Origin: JBMYRH01 sp049602155
GTDB lineage: Bacteria > Myxococcota_A > UBA9042 > PHBI01 > JBMYRH01
Assembly: GCA_049602155.1 (NCBI GenBank)
Contig: JBMYRH010000012.1
Span: forward strand, 1 to 64,000
Length of the DNA: 64,000 nt
Direction: 5' to 3'
The notes beneath the pieces are model-generated. The model was not told the origin of the DNA. It did not search any database and saw only the letters and a program-made list of their open reading frames with translations. Both the position numbers and the translations under genes were made by a program. Numbering within the stretch: position 1 is the stretch's first letter; each line of letters opens with the position of its first letter. Shown piece by piece: positions 1 through 7,633 of the stretch.

Positions 1-1209
1 CAAGCGTGCGTGTGCGTACAGATCGACGACTACAACGCCGAGGCTCTCTCCTGGAGCGACGCTGACATTGATCTCTGAGGTGCCAACGCCAACAAAGTTT
101 GTATCAGGGCCCTGTTGGTTCAGGGCAATGGGCTTTAGCAGCACAGCTGTTCGAGCAAAGCCAGACGCTTCCACCGCAGCCACGGCTTCCTCGTTGGTGT
201 AGGGCGCGTGAATGTCTGTCTTGAGCGCGTAGCCAGCCGACTCGACGGCCTCGACGGCCTCAACGTCGGTGTATTTATCTGCAGCTAACAGGTAGCCCAC
301 GGTCTCGACCGCGGCGATGGCTTGCGCGTCGGTGTAGGTGTCTGCGGCCAAAAGATAAGGCTGGAGCGACTCGGTGAGCGCTGTCGTGGTGATATAGTCC
401 TGCAGGGTGCCGGTGAGCGCCTCGGATGTGACGTAGGCCTGAAGCGTCGTGTTCAGGGCAGTGGTCGTCACCATGTCCGCGATGGCCGCGGTGATGGCGG
501 ACTCGACGTCGCTCGGCTTGGTGTAGCCCTCCACTTGGGCGTCAATGTCACCGGTAAGCAGTGTGCTCACCTGCGCGGCGGTCATATAGGTCCCTGCGTC
601 GATGTCGCTCTGGGTCAGGTAGCCCATCGCCTCGAGCGCCTCCGTGGTGACGTACGGGGCTAGGGCTTCGGTCATCAGGTAGCCCGCGTCCGCGAGCTGC
701 GTGTCGGTCAGGTAGCCCGCGGTGGCGATGTCCTCGAGGGTCGTAAACGCTGCGAGCTCGGCGGCCGTCGCGTAGTCGGCTGCGTCCATGCCGCCGAGCT
801 GATCAGCGTTGACTGCGCTGACGGCGAAGGGGACCGCTTGGAGGCCGTGTCGGGGCTCAAGGGCTGTCCATGTCTCTGCGCCCTCGGTCTTCAGTTCGAT
901 GTCTAGCCAGAGCGGGCCATCACCGGTGAGGGCCTCGACGAGCGACGTGTCCTCTGCGGCTCCGAGCTCGAAGCGCAACACCCCGCCGGTGACCGCGATA
1001 CCGGTGAGTTCTGCGCCCTGCCACGCTGCTGGGCAGGCCTCAGCCTCGGTGGCGCAGCCGTAGATCGCGGTGCGGACATCGACGGTGCCCTCGTAGGGCG
1101 CGCCGTCAGCGTCCGTGAGGTAGCCGGCGTAGGGGACGAGCGACGGCGCGGCGAGGGCGATGGTCGCCGAGGCCGAGAGCGCGAGCGCGATGGCGAAAAT
1201 TCTCATCAT
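1..1209 (-). CDS. Exported tail-fibre-like repeat protein (partial, C-terminus outside window)
   Basis: The frame is open from an ATG at 1209 to the window edge (403 codons, no stop), so the C-terminus is missing. It starts with a hydrophobic signal peptide ending near ALAAPS. An N-terminal domain of about 130 residues contains YAGYLTDADGAPY and LDIELKTE, then PFAVSAVNADQLGGMDAADY, a type of segment common ahead of trimeric fibre stalks. About 200 residues follow of Ala/Thr-rich repeats containing GYLT, YVTTEAL and AVESAGY, likely helical or stalk-forming. The visible end is richer in beta residues. The start overlaps the stop of the upstream lipoprotein (1206-1583) in an ATGA, so the two are probably translated together. 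The family resembles phage tail-collar-like surface proteins of myxobacteria. Function is unknown; a fibrous secreted or surface protein is the best guess. Confidence 0.75.
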   Translation of the reverse strand, partial: MMRIFAIALALSASATIALAAPSLVPYAGYLTDADGAPYEGTVDVRTAIYGCATEAEACPAAWQGAELTGIAVTGGVLRFELGAAEDTSLVEALTGDGPLWLDIELKTEGAETWTALEPRHGLQAVPFAVSAVNADQLGGMDAADYATAAELAAFTTLEDIATAGYLTDTQLADAGYLMTEALAPYVTTEALEAMGYLTQSDIDAGTYMTAAQVSTLLTGDIDAQVEGYTKPSDVESAITAAIADMVTTTALNTTLQAYVTSEALTGTLQDYITTTALTESLQPYLLAADTYTDAQAIAAVETVGYLLAADKYTDVEAVEAVESAGYALKTDIHAPYTNEEAVAAVEASGFARTAVLLKPIALNQQGPDTNFVGVGTSEINVSVAPGESLGVVVVDLYAHARL

Positions 1210-1583
1210 GGCAATGCCTCAAGGTGCAGTGAGCCGTCAGGCGCACTGACAGTGCCCATGAACCCGCGCTGGGCTCCGAGCGGTTGTAAGGTCCACCCAC
1301 CGCCTTGCAGCGTGGTGGTGAAGGTCGCTGGCCACGCACCCTGACGCAGCGGTACCGGGGGCGCCTCAGTGGGCCCGACGGTGTCGTCGCCCGTGATCAC
1401 GCCGTCTCCCTGGGGGGTTATCCCGCCATCGGCGCTGATCACGCCGTCACCGTCCTCGATCTCGTCGCTGGAAGCGCCGTCGAGTTCTTGAGCGACCAGC
1501 TCGCTCGGATCGATGCCTCTGTCCAGGACACAGGCGGACAGCCCGAAAGTGGCGACCAGGATGATGAGGGGCACGAGGCGCAC
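1206..1583 (-). CDS. Small lipoprotein of unknown function
   Basis: 125 residues from a GTG start at 1583 with a GGAG about 7 nt upstream. The N-terminus is a lipoprotein signal with lipobox LSAC (Cys18), followed by an Asp/Glu/Gly-rich spacer (residues 25-70) and a short C-terminal part containing a GWTL segment. The spacer resembles those of the other lipoproteins in this window. It ends in an ATGA overlap with the downstream fibre-like gene, so it is probably an accessory or anchoring partner of that protein. It lies divergent from the GntR-type regulator at 1762, so their promoters share 1584-1761. No catalytic motif is seen. Confidence 0.7.
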   Translation of the reverse strand: MRLVPLIILVATFGLSACVLDRGIDPSELVAQELDGASSDEIEDGDGVISADGGITPQGDGVITGDDTVGPTEAPPVPLRQGAWPATFTTTLQGGGWTLQPLGAQRGFMGTVSAPDGSLHLEALP

Positions 1584-1703
1584 GGCGTCTCCAAGGGGTA
1601 ACGATTGGTCACTCTATCACCAGGATCTCCACGTGGCACGTTCCTCACCCTTCCTAATGAAACAGGCACGCAGAGGGTGTTTGGGCGTCATTCAACCTGT
1701 CCC

Positions 1704-1732
1704 TTGAAAGAATTGGTTAAACCACTTAGTAT
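1704..1732 (+). promoter_or_regulatory. Sigma70-type promoter of the GntR/GMC operon
   Basis: TTGAAA at 1704-1709 and TAGTAT at 1727-1732 are separated by exactly 17 bp, a close match to a sigma70 core promoter. Transcription would begin near 1739, leaving a leader of about 23 nt before the ATG at 1762. The GAAGAGAG at about 1748-1755 would serve as ribosome binding site. The elements overlap the operator palindromes described separately. Confidence 0.6.
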
Positions 1733-1745
1733 TGGTTTAACCAAT
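1712..1745 (+). promoter_or_regulatory. Paired palindromic operator for GntR/FadR-type regulator
   Basis: Two palindromes sit inside the promoter. Site 1 is TGGTTAAACCA (1714-1724), lying between the -35 and -10 elements. Site 2 is ATTGGTTTAACCAAT (1731-1745), covering the -10 end and the expected start of transcription. Their centres are 19 bp apart, and together they form a larger perfect inverted repeat with 12-bp arms (1712-1723 and 1734-1745). The TGGT-N3-ACCA form fits the GntR-family consensus (GT...AC; FadR-type TGGT..ACCA). Negative autoregulation by the gene product at 1762 is the natural reading. Confidence 0.7.
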
Positions 1746-1761
1746 GTGAAGAGAGCCTTGA

Positions 1762-2505
1762 ATGTCCTCACCCCAACGCATCTTCGAGAGCCTTCGGCGC
1801 GACATTTTGAGCGGTCAGCTCGCGCCCGGTGACCGCTTGCCCCCTGAGCGCACCTTGGCGGAGCAGCACGACACGAACCGCAACACGCTGCGCGAGGCGC
1901 TGCGGAAGTTGGAGCAGCTCGGGTTGGTCCGTGCACGTCAGGGTCAAGGTGTGACGGTTCAGGACTTCCGCCTTGATGGGACGCTCGAGTTGCTGACGCC
2001 TTTTCTCTTCCACGGCGCGGACGTCAATGAGCGGGTGGCAGTGTTGGTCGACCTCCTTCAGGCCCGCAGGCACGTGCTTCAGAGCACCCTGAAGCTGGTC
2101 GCCGAGCGCCATAGTGAGGCGGATATGGTGCACTTGGAGGCGCTGGCTCAGGCTCAGATCGCGGCCTCCGAGCGTGGAGACGCCGAGGCTGTCGTGCGGG
2201 GCGATATCGCGCTCGTGGACGCGTTCTTTGATGCCTCGCACTCGCTGACTTTTCGGTGGATCGCCAACAGCTTGTTGAGCGTCGCGAGGGAGATCGTGGA
2301 GCGCTTCCCTGCGCTCTGGATTCAGGACCCGACCTACCCGGAGGTCATCGCGACCCTCGTGGTCGCGCTCCGAGCGAGAGATGGCGACCGCGCCGCTGAC
2401 ATCCTCCACAGCTACTACCTCAAGACGGACGCCGTCTTGGTGGACATGCTCGAGACCATCGCTAAGCGCGCTGAAGAGGCACCACAACGACCGGAGGCAT
2501 CATGA
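1762..2505 (+). CDS. GntR-family (FadR-like) transcriptional regulator
   Basis: 247 residues. Residues 1-70 form a GntR winged helix-turn-helix: RIFESLRRDI, then GDRLPPERTLAE, then NRNTLREALRKLEQLGLV, then the wing ARQGQGVTV. The remaining 175 residues are helical with the length of a FadR/FCD-type ligand-binding domain, including a D..D/H-containing stretch around residues 100-170. It is the first gene of an operon whose last gene is a GMC oxidoreductase, and the stop overlaps the next start (ATGA at 2502-2505). Paired TGGT..ACCA palindromes in its own promoter point to autorepression, relieved by an unknown effector, plausibly the oxidoreductase substrate or product. The DNA-binding class is secure; the ligand is not known. 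Confidence 0.9.
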   Translation: MSSPQRIFESLRRDILSGQLAPGDRLPPERTLAEQHDTNRNTLREALRKLEQLGLVRARQGQGVTVQDFRLDGTLELLTPFLFHGADVNERVAVLVDLLQARRHVLQSTLKLVAERHSEADMVHLEALAQAQIAASERGDAEAVVRGDIALVDAFFDASHSLTFRWIANSLLSVAREIVERFPALWIQDPTYPEVIATLVVALRARDGDRAADILHSYYLKTDAVLVDMLETIAKRAEEAPQRPEAS

Positions 2506-3011
2506 ACCGCCCCACCCCACCACCGTACCCGATGAGTGGCCCCGTGCGCCGTGCGCTGCGCGCCGTCATCCGCGCGTCATGCCCGCTTGAGTCAGGCCCG
2601 AGGGTCCCTCAGATCGTCGACAAGGTTGAGCATCAGGTTCGGATGCTGATGCAGTACATGGCGCCGCTCACCGCCCGAGGGCTCTGCCTCGTCTTCCTGT
2701 TAGTGGACTGGAGTCAGCTCTGGTGTCTGCGGGGTTGGCGGCCGCTGCACCGGCTGTCACGGCGCCAATCTGTCAAGGTCGTCGGAGCGCTCTGCCGTGT
2801 GCGGTTTCAAGCCGTTCGTCAGCTGATGATGGCGGTACGCGCCACGGTCATCGCCGCCTATTACGACCAACCCGAGGTGCACTTCGCGCTTGGCTATCAC
2901 CCGCGACCCTGGATTCGAGAGCGCTTGGCCTTGCGCCGCCGTTTGATGGCGGGACGTGAGGCGACGGTCGAGGATCAGATCCCCTATGCGCCGCCGGCGG
3001 TGAGCGCATGA
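2502..3011 (+). CDS. Small protein of unknown function, probable partner of the GMC oxidoreductase
   Basis: 169 residues, ATG at 2502 overlapping the regulator stop and ending in an ATGA overlap (3008-3011) with the GMC oxidoreductase gene. It is Arg-rich and helical. Residues 50-70 are moderately hydrophobic (TARGLCLVFLLVDWSQLW), and a conserved-looking C-terminal part contains YYDQPEVHFALGYHP and the PWIRERLALRR stretch. I recognise no named domain. Its strict coupling suggests a subunit, chaperone or membrane tether for the flavoenzyme, comparable in position to the small subunits that accompany some membrane-linked GMC dehydrogenases. That assignment is inferred from context only. Confidence 0.7.
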   Translation: MNRPTPPPYPMSGPVRRALRAVIRASCPLESGPRVPQIVDKVEHQVRMLMQYMAPLTARGLCLVFLLVDWSQLWCLRGWRPLHRLSRRQSVKVVGALCRVRFQAVRQLMMAVRATVIAAYYDQPEVHFALGYHPRPWIRERLALRRRLMAGREATVEDQIPYAPPAVSA

Positions 3012-4543
3012 ACTCAAACATTCTGCGCTATGAAGACTACCGCCCGAAGGCGACCTATGACGCAGAGGTCATCGTCGTGGGCACGGGCGCCGGCGGGGCC
3101 GTCGTGGGCGCTGAGCTCGCCGAGGCCGGCTTTGATGTGCTCTTGGTCGAGGAGGGAGGGCATCACCCGACCGAGGACTTTGACCCGAGCTTGAAGGCGG
3201 CGCTTCCTCACCTCTACCGGGACGCTGGCGCGACGATGATCTTGGGCGAGCCCTCGATCCCCTTCGCTGAAGGTCGCTGCGTCGGCGGCAGCACGGTCAT
3301 CAACGGCGCCATGACCTATCGGCCTCCAGAGCGGGTCCTTGATCACTGGGCGCAGCACACGGGCTCTCAAGACTTGAGCCCCGCTGGTCTGGAGGCTGCG
3401 TTTGAGCGCGTCGAGTCACGCATTCACGCCAAACCACAAGCAGCCGCCTCCATCGGTGGCGATAACCGCGTCATCCGACAGGGCGCCGAGCGCATGGGCT
3501 GGCGGTACTCTGAGAACCTTCGCAACCAAGACCACTGCGTCGGCGCCAATGCGTGCATCACGGGGTGCCCGACTGGCGCCAAGCAGTCGACCCTCGTCAG
3601 CTACATGCCAAGAGCGTTGGCGCACGGGGCGCGATGCCTCACAGAGGTGCGCGTCGAGCGCCTCCTCATTGAAGGCGGGCGCTGTGTCGGGGTCGTAGGG
3701 CGCGCGATGAACCCTGAGACACGTCGCAGAGATAAGCGCGTGACCATCCGGGCGCAGGTGGTTGTCGTGTCCGGAGGCGCAGTCCAGACCCCGACCTTGC
3801 TGCTCAAGCACCGCTTGGGTCGCCCAAGTCGTCAACTGGGGCGGAACTTCCTCTGCCACCCGAACGCGAAGATGCTCGGCCTCTTCCCCTACGAGGTGCA
3901 GGGCTGGAAGGGCGTGAGCCAGGCCGGTCAGATCAAGGAGATGGAGTCTGAGGGCATCGTCTTGGGGATCAATTTCATCCCGCCTGGGATCGTCGCAGTG
4001 GGCGTGGAGGAGGTCGCCGACGAGGGCTGGGATACGATGCGGCGCTATAACCAGATGGTCGTTGGCGCCTGCCTGGTCGAGGACTCGACCACCGGGCGCG
4101 TGCATCGAGGGCCCTTCGGTCACCCCATTGCGCGCTATGACATCACCGAGTCGGACCGTGATCGCTTTGTTCGGGGGTCGGTCGCCATGGCTGAGCTGTG
4201 GTTCGAGATGGGGGCAGAGGCCGTGAACATGCCCTTTGTCGGGGCACCCCTTGTCCGCTCGATGGACGCGCTTCGCGCGATCGACCTCGCTCGGATTCGA
4301 CGCCGTGACCTTGAGCTCTTCACTGTCCACTTGATGGGCACGGCCCGCATGGGGGCTCGGCGCGAGGAGTCGGTGATCGACTTGAACGGCCAGCTCTGGG
4401 ATCTGCCTGGCTGCTACGTGGCCGACGCATCGGTCTTCCCCAGCGCGGTCGGGGTGAACCCACAGGTGACCATCATGGCGATGGCGACGCGCATCGCGTC
4501 CCGGATGATTCAGGATCGCGGTCGCCTGCTCGCTGCCGCCTAG
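3008..4543 (+). CDS. GMC-family FAD-dependent oxidoreductase
   Basis: 511 residues. A Rossmann FAD-binding motif VIVVGTGAGGAVVGAELAE (about 21-39) is followed by an acidic ribose-binding residue at LLVEEG. The GMC signature GRCVGGSTVINGAMTYRPP lies at about 89-107. The C-terminal active-site region has FTVHLMGTARMG and the ADASVFPSAVGVNPQVTI signature. The His and Asn there fit the catalytic pair of cholesterol-oxidase-like GMC enzymes. A cysteine cluster, C177-x5-C183-x3-C187-PTGAK, is unusual for plain alcohol oxidases and occurs in a dehydrogenase-like branch. The enzyme would oxidise an alcohol (sterol, alkyl or sugar alcohol) with an unidentified electron acceptor. No Tat or Sec signal is seen, so it is probably cytoplasmic or held to the membrane by its partner. 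It is under the GntR-type regulator at 1762. Confidence 0.92.
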   Translation: MNSNILRYEDYRPKATYDAEVIVVGTGAGGAVVGAELAEAGFDVLLVEEGGHHPTEDFDPSLKAALPHLYRDAGATMILGEPSIPFAEGRCVGGSTVINGAMTYRPPERVLDHWAQHTGSQDLSPAGLEAAFERVESRIHAKPQAAASIGGDNRVIRQGAERMGWRYSENLRNQDHCVGANACITGCPTGAKQSTLVSYMPRALAHGARCLTEVRVERLLIEGGRCVGVVGRAMNPETRRRDKRVTIRAQVVVVSGGAVQTPTLLLKHRLGRPSRQLGRNFLCHPNAKMLGLFPYEVQGWKGVSQAGQIKEMESEGIVLGINFIPPGIVAVGVEEVADEGWDTMRRYNQMVVGACLVEDSTTGRVHRGPFGHPIARYDITESDRDRFVRGSVAMAELWFEMGAEAVNMPFVGAPLVRSMDALRAIDLARIRRRDLELFTVHLMGTARMGARREESVIDLNGQLWDLPGCYVADASVFPSAVGVNPQVTIMAMATRIASRMIQDRGRLLAAA

Positions 4544-4591
4544 GTGGCTACTGCATGGCGCCAGGTGGCTACTGCATGGCGCCAGGTGGCT
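4542..4591. repeat. 21-bp tandem duplication across convergent gene ends
   Basis: Two perfect copies of a 21-bp unit (4542-4562 and 4563-4583) plus an 8-bp partial copy. The unit contains the last codons and the stop of the minus-strand metallohydrolase gene. The stop actually used is the one in the second copy (4569-4571); the first copy (4548-4550) is a spare stop downstream. The first base of the array also lies within the GMC stop codon. It looks like a recent slippage duplication, harmless to both reading frames. Confidence 0.9.
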
Positions 4592-7271
4592 CCCATTCTC
4601 CATCGCCGTCTTGATCGACCTCGATGGGGTTGGTCAGGGCGTATGGAGGGCCCGACCAGGTGACGGGCGCCATCGAGCCCGACCCGATGACCTCGATTGC
4701 GTACCACGCGTCTGCGGTCGGGGTGACCGTCCAGACGGCATCGAAGCGCAGGACGGGATCGGCCGAGGTCGTGATGTCCTCGACGCGGATCACTTGACCA
4801 TTCTCCCAGAGCCGGACCTCGTCCAAGGTGATCCAAGTCGGCGCTTGGACAACGACGCGGAAGTTGGTGTTGCCCTCTGCATCCACCCCAGTCAGGTCGC
4901 CAAGCCCCGCGACGGTCTTGCCCTCGCTGTCGACCGCGGTGAAGCGGACGAAGGGGCCACAGGAGACGAAGCTCTTTCGCGAGCGGATGGGGTCGACGAG
5001 CGCTTGGCTGTCTGCACTCACACTCGCGGCGTCGACCTGGATCCAGTTGCGTGGGGTCCCGATCAGCCCGTCCTCTCCGTGGCTGTCTGATCCCGAGGCC
5101 AGGGCCTTTCGGTAGCCGTGGTTGGTGAGCCCGATCCAGTCTTGCAGTTCATCGCCCTTGCCGCAGCCGCCGTTAAAGACCTCGATGGCGTCCCAGTTGG
5201 TCGACCAGTCTCCCGGGCGCCCGACGGTGTCTTCGTTCGCTTTCAGGCCCACGAAGCTGAAGTAGCCGCTGATGTCGCTGCCGCGGGGGTGATTGATCTG
5301 GATAATCTCATCCCCGGCGTGCTGGTCTCGGATCGCCTGAAAGAGGTCCACAGCCCCTTTGTCGTGGGGGTAGACGGCGCCACCATTGGGCTCCTCGGTG
5401 CGCCACTCCAGCGGGAAGGCGTTGAAGTGGCCGTGGGTGAAGGTGGTGACCTCTTGCCCTGCGATCCCGATGGTGTCGTTGTCGACCCCAGCGTCCTGGA
5501 TCGCTGCCGCCAAGTTCCCGATGTACACGTGCTCGGTCAGGATAGGGAGGTCCAAGTCCTCGGTGGCCGCCTGTCGGGCGCGAATGTGCCACGGCACATA
5601 GCTATCCGGGCTCCAGTACGCGTGGATGTGGAAGTCACCTGAGAGCCACCCCGTCGTGTCGATGACCTGCTCGACGGTCATCGACAACACGGTCTCCTCT
5701 CCGGCGACGACCGTGATGGCGCGCTGGTCACGCTCATGGGTCGGTCCACGGCTGGCGGTGACGTCATAGGTCCCGGCGGGCAGCTGGATCACCGCCTCGT
5801 CGCCGGTCACATAAGCGACAGCGCTGCGGTCGCCGCTCCATGTCTTCTGGGCTGGTCGTGCATTCTGAGGAGGGTGGGCGCTCGGTGTCTCACCGGTTCG
5901 GATGAAGGTCACCCGCGCCGCTGTTGGGGCCCCGGAGGTCACCTCAGTGACGCTCACGCGCACCGTGGCCGGGGTTGGGAAGACCAAGGGCTCAAGGGCC
6001 TTGTTGTCCCCGTTTAGTGCGAGGTTGATGACCTGTGAGGCGCCACGCCCCTCCATGTAGGCGGTCATCGTGTAGTCGCCATCAGTGAGGCCGAGGCGGT
6101 ACGTGCCGTCCGGGGCCACAGGCGCGATCCCCAAGATCGCGTCGTCTTCGGCGCGTCGCGCGACCACCCACGCCTCTGCTACGGCACCATCATCGGCGCT
6201 GTTCACCGAGCCACTGACCTCGCGCGCCTCTGCGGTCGTGCCACGGAGTTGCCGAAGGCCCTCATCAAGCCCAGCGGGCCCGTTGAGGCTCGCGAGGATG
6301 GTGTATGTTCGGGTGACTGCGCTCTTCTTCGGGACCTCGAACCCCTCCACTTGGAAGATCGAGACGCCGGCGTAGCCGTAGATGCTCACGATGTCGTCTC
6401 GCTCGCTGTAAAAGGCGTAGGAGATCTCTCGTCCGGAGAGCCCGAAGTAAGGGAGAAGCTGACCGTTGACGTCCGCGTAGCCATACTCCGGGACGTAGTT
6501 CAAGACGCCGTCACCCGCGTGAGACATGACGATCGGCCAGTCGACCCAGAGGTCACCGGTCTGCGCGTTCTCGAGGGTGACCTTCAAGGTGAGGGCTTGG
6601 TCACCGGCGCCGAGCGTGTAGTCGTAGGTGAGGATGAATTCGGTCGGATCCAGGTTCAAGACAGAGCCCAACGCAGCCTCTGCGAAGTAGAGCAGTTGCG
6701 TCGCGCCGACGTAGCGCACGTGGGCTGTCCCCGAGGTGCGCCCGTCGTCGACGATCTCCACGCTCTCGGGCTTGAAGACGTCGAGGTTCCAAGCGAAGAA
6801 GAGCTCGCCAAAGTAGTCGGGCGAGAAGCTACCGTCGTCTTGGCGCGCCGCCGCGTCAGTGACATTGCCGCCCCAGTAGCTATAGCCGCCGCTGCGCCTG
6901 ACCCCCTCGATGACAAAGGCGACCTGGGCGTTGTCGATGCGGATGTCGCCGATCTGCCCCTCCATCTTAGGGCCTGGCAGGAGGCCAGAGGCGTCCTCGA
7001 TGACCCCGGCGCGTGCGGCGCCTTCATCGGCCGCCGAACCGAAGTCATAGGGTGCAGGCTTGGCGTCCTCGGTGTCCGCCTCTTCGCCGGTGTCGACTTG
7101 CACCGCTGCAGTGTCGGTAGCGACGGCGCCGCTTGAGTCACTCGCCGTCGGGCTGCTGTCTGCTTGGGCTGTCGCGGAGTCCGTGGCTGGCTCGGTCGGG
7201 GTGACGGGGTCGGTGGCGCAGCCCACCCAGAGCAGGGCAGAGATGCATAGGAGCGGTCGATACCAGGTCAT
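4569..7271 (-). CDS. CehA/McbA-type PHP-domain metallohydrolase lipoprotein
   Basis: 900 residues. Lipoprotein signal with lipobox WVGC (Cys18), then a Thr/Asp/Ser-rich linker to about residue 75. Residues 80-350 are beta-rich. Two carboxypeptidase-regulatory-like modules follow (about 352-430 and 435-535; GTYRLGL, PAGTYDVTAS). The C-terminal PHP-type domain begins at about 541. Likely metal ligands are H548/H550 in GDFHIHAYWSPDS, E580/H581 in LTEHVY, H613/H615 in THGHFN, H661 in NHPRG, and D729/H731 in GSDSHGED. The family includes CehA and McbA, which hydrolyse carbaryl-type esters, but most members have unknown natural substrates, often phosphoester or carbohydrate related. It would act outside the inner membrane. 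It is convergent with the GMC operon; no operon partner is seen. Confidence 0.88.
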   Translation of the reverse strand: MTWYRPLLCISALLWVGCATDPVTPTEPATDSATAQADSSPTASDSSGAVATDTAAVQVDTGEEADTEDAKPAPYDFGSAADEGAARAGVIEDASGLLPGPKMEGQIGDIRIDNAQVAFVIEGVRRSGGYSYWGGNVTDAAARQDDGSFSPDYFGELFFAWNLDVFKPESVEIVDDGRTSGTAHVRYVGATQLLYFAEAALGSVLNLDPTEFILTYDYTLGAGDQALTLKVTLENAQTGDLWVDWPIVMSHAGDGVLNYVPEYGYADVNGQLLPYFGLSGREISYAFYSERDDIVSIYGYAGVSIFQVEGFEVPKKSAVTRTYTILASLNGPAGLDEGLRQLRGTTAEAREVSGSVNSADDGAVAEAWVVARRAEDDAILGIAPVAPDGTYRLGLTDGDYTMTAYMEGRGASQVINLALNGDNKALEPLVFPTPATVRVSVTEVTSGAPTAARVTFIRTGETPSAHPPQNARPAQKTWSGDRSAVAYVTGDEAVIQLPAGTYDVTASRGPTHERDQRAITVVAGEETVLSMTVEQVIDTTGWLSGDFHIHAYWSPDSYVPWHIRARQAATEDLDLPILTEHVYIGNLAAAIQDAGVDNDTIGIAGQEVTTFTHGHFNAFPLEWRTEEPNGGAVYPHDKGAVDLFQAIRDQHAGDEIIQINHPRGSDISGYFSFVGLKANEDTVGRPGDWSTNWDAIEVFNGGCGKGDELQDWIGLTNHGYRKALASGSDSHGEDGLIGTPRNWIQVDAASVSADSQALVDPIRSRKSFVSCGPFVRFTAVDSEGKTVAGLGDLTGVDAEGNTNFRVVVQAPTWITLDEVRLWENGQVIRVEDITTSADPVLRFDAVWTVTPTADAWYAIEVIGSGSMAPVTWSGPPYALTNPIEVDQDGDGEWEPPGAMQ

Positions 7272-7345
7272 GGCGCTGTGTCCCCGAGGGCAAGAGTCGG
7301 GGGGACGTTACCATCACGCGACGCTTCGGTGAATGGATTGTCCCA

Positions 7346-7633
7346 TCAGGGCAGCGATCGCTCCATGGCCTCAGCCAAGGTGAGGTCGAGGGAGGTCAGC
7401 CCCCCGGCGTCGTGAGTGGTCAACCAAACCTCGACCCGGGCATAGACATTGAACCACTCAGGGTGATGACCCATCGACTCCGCGACCTCCGCGACGCGCC
7501 CCATCCAGGCGAAGGCGGTCAGGAAGTCATTGAAGGTGAAGACGCGATGCAGCTTGCCGTCCGAGAGGCCCCAATCGGGTCGCTCACTAAGCCAGGACTC
7601 AAGGTGCGTTTGGGACAGGGTCGGCCGGGGCAT
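7346..7633 (-). CDS. phhB: Pterin-4a-carbinolamine dehydratase
   Basis: 95 residues from the ATG at 7633. The longer frame upstream of this ATG lies inside the M48 gene and is not used. The family signature E52-x3-H56-H57-P58-x5-Y64-x9-H74 is complete, with HH and H74 as the catalytic histidines. It dehydrates 4a-hydroxytetrahydrobiopterin after aromatic amino acid hydroxylation; some relatives act with transcription factors or in other pterin pathways. The start lies 35 nt inside the M48 protease gene (stop at 7599), making it the last gene of the minus-strand cluster that begins at 9362. No aromatic hydroxylase is present in the window, so its role here is open. Confidence 0.9.
   Translation of the reverse strand: MPRPTLSQTHLESWLSERPDWGLSDGKLHRVFTFNDFLTAFAWMGRVAEVAESMGHHPEWFNVYARVEVWLTTHDAGGLTSLDLTLAEAMERSLP

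Noticed and set aside
3416..4603. 395-codon minus-strand frame opposite the GMC oxidoreductase
   Set aside because: Antisense to a gene with complete GMC motifs; its beginning lies in the 21-bp repeat and encodes a simple repeat.
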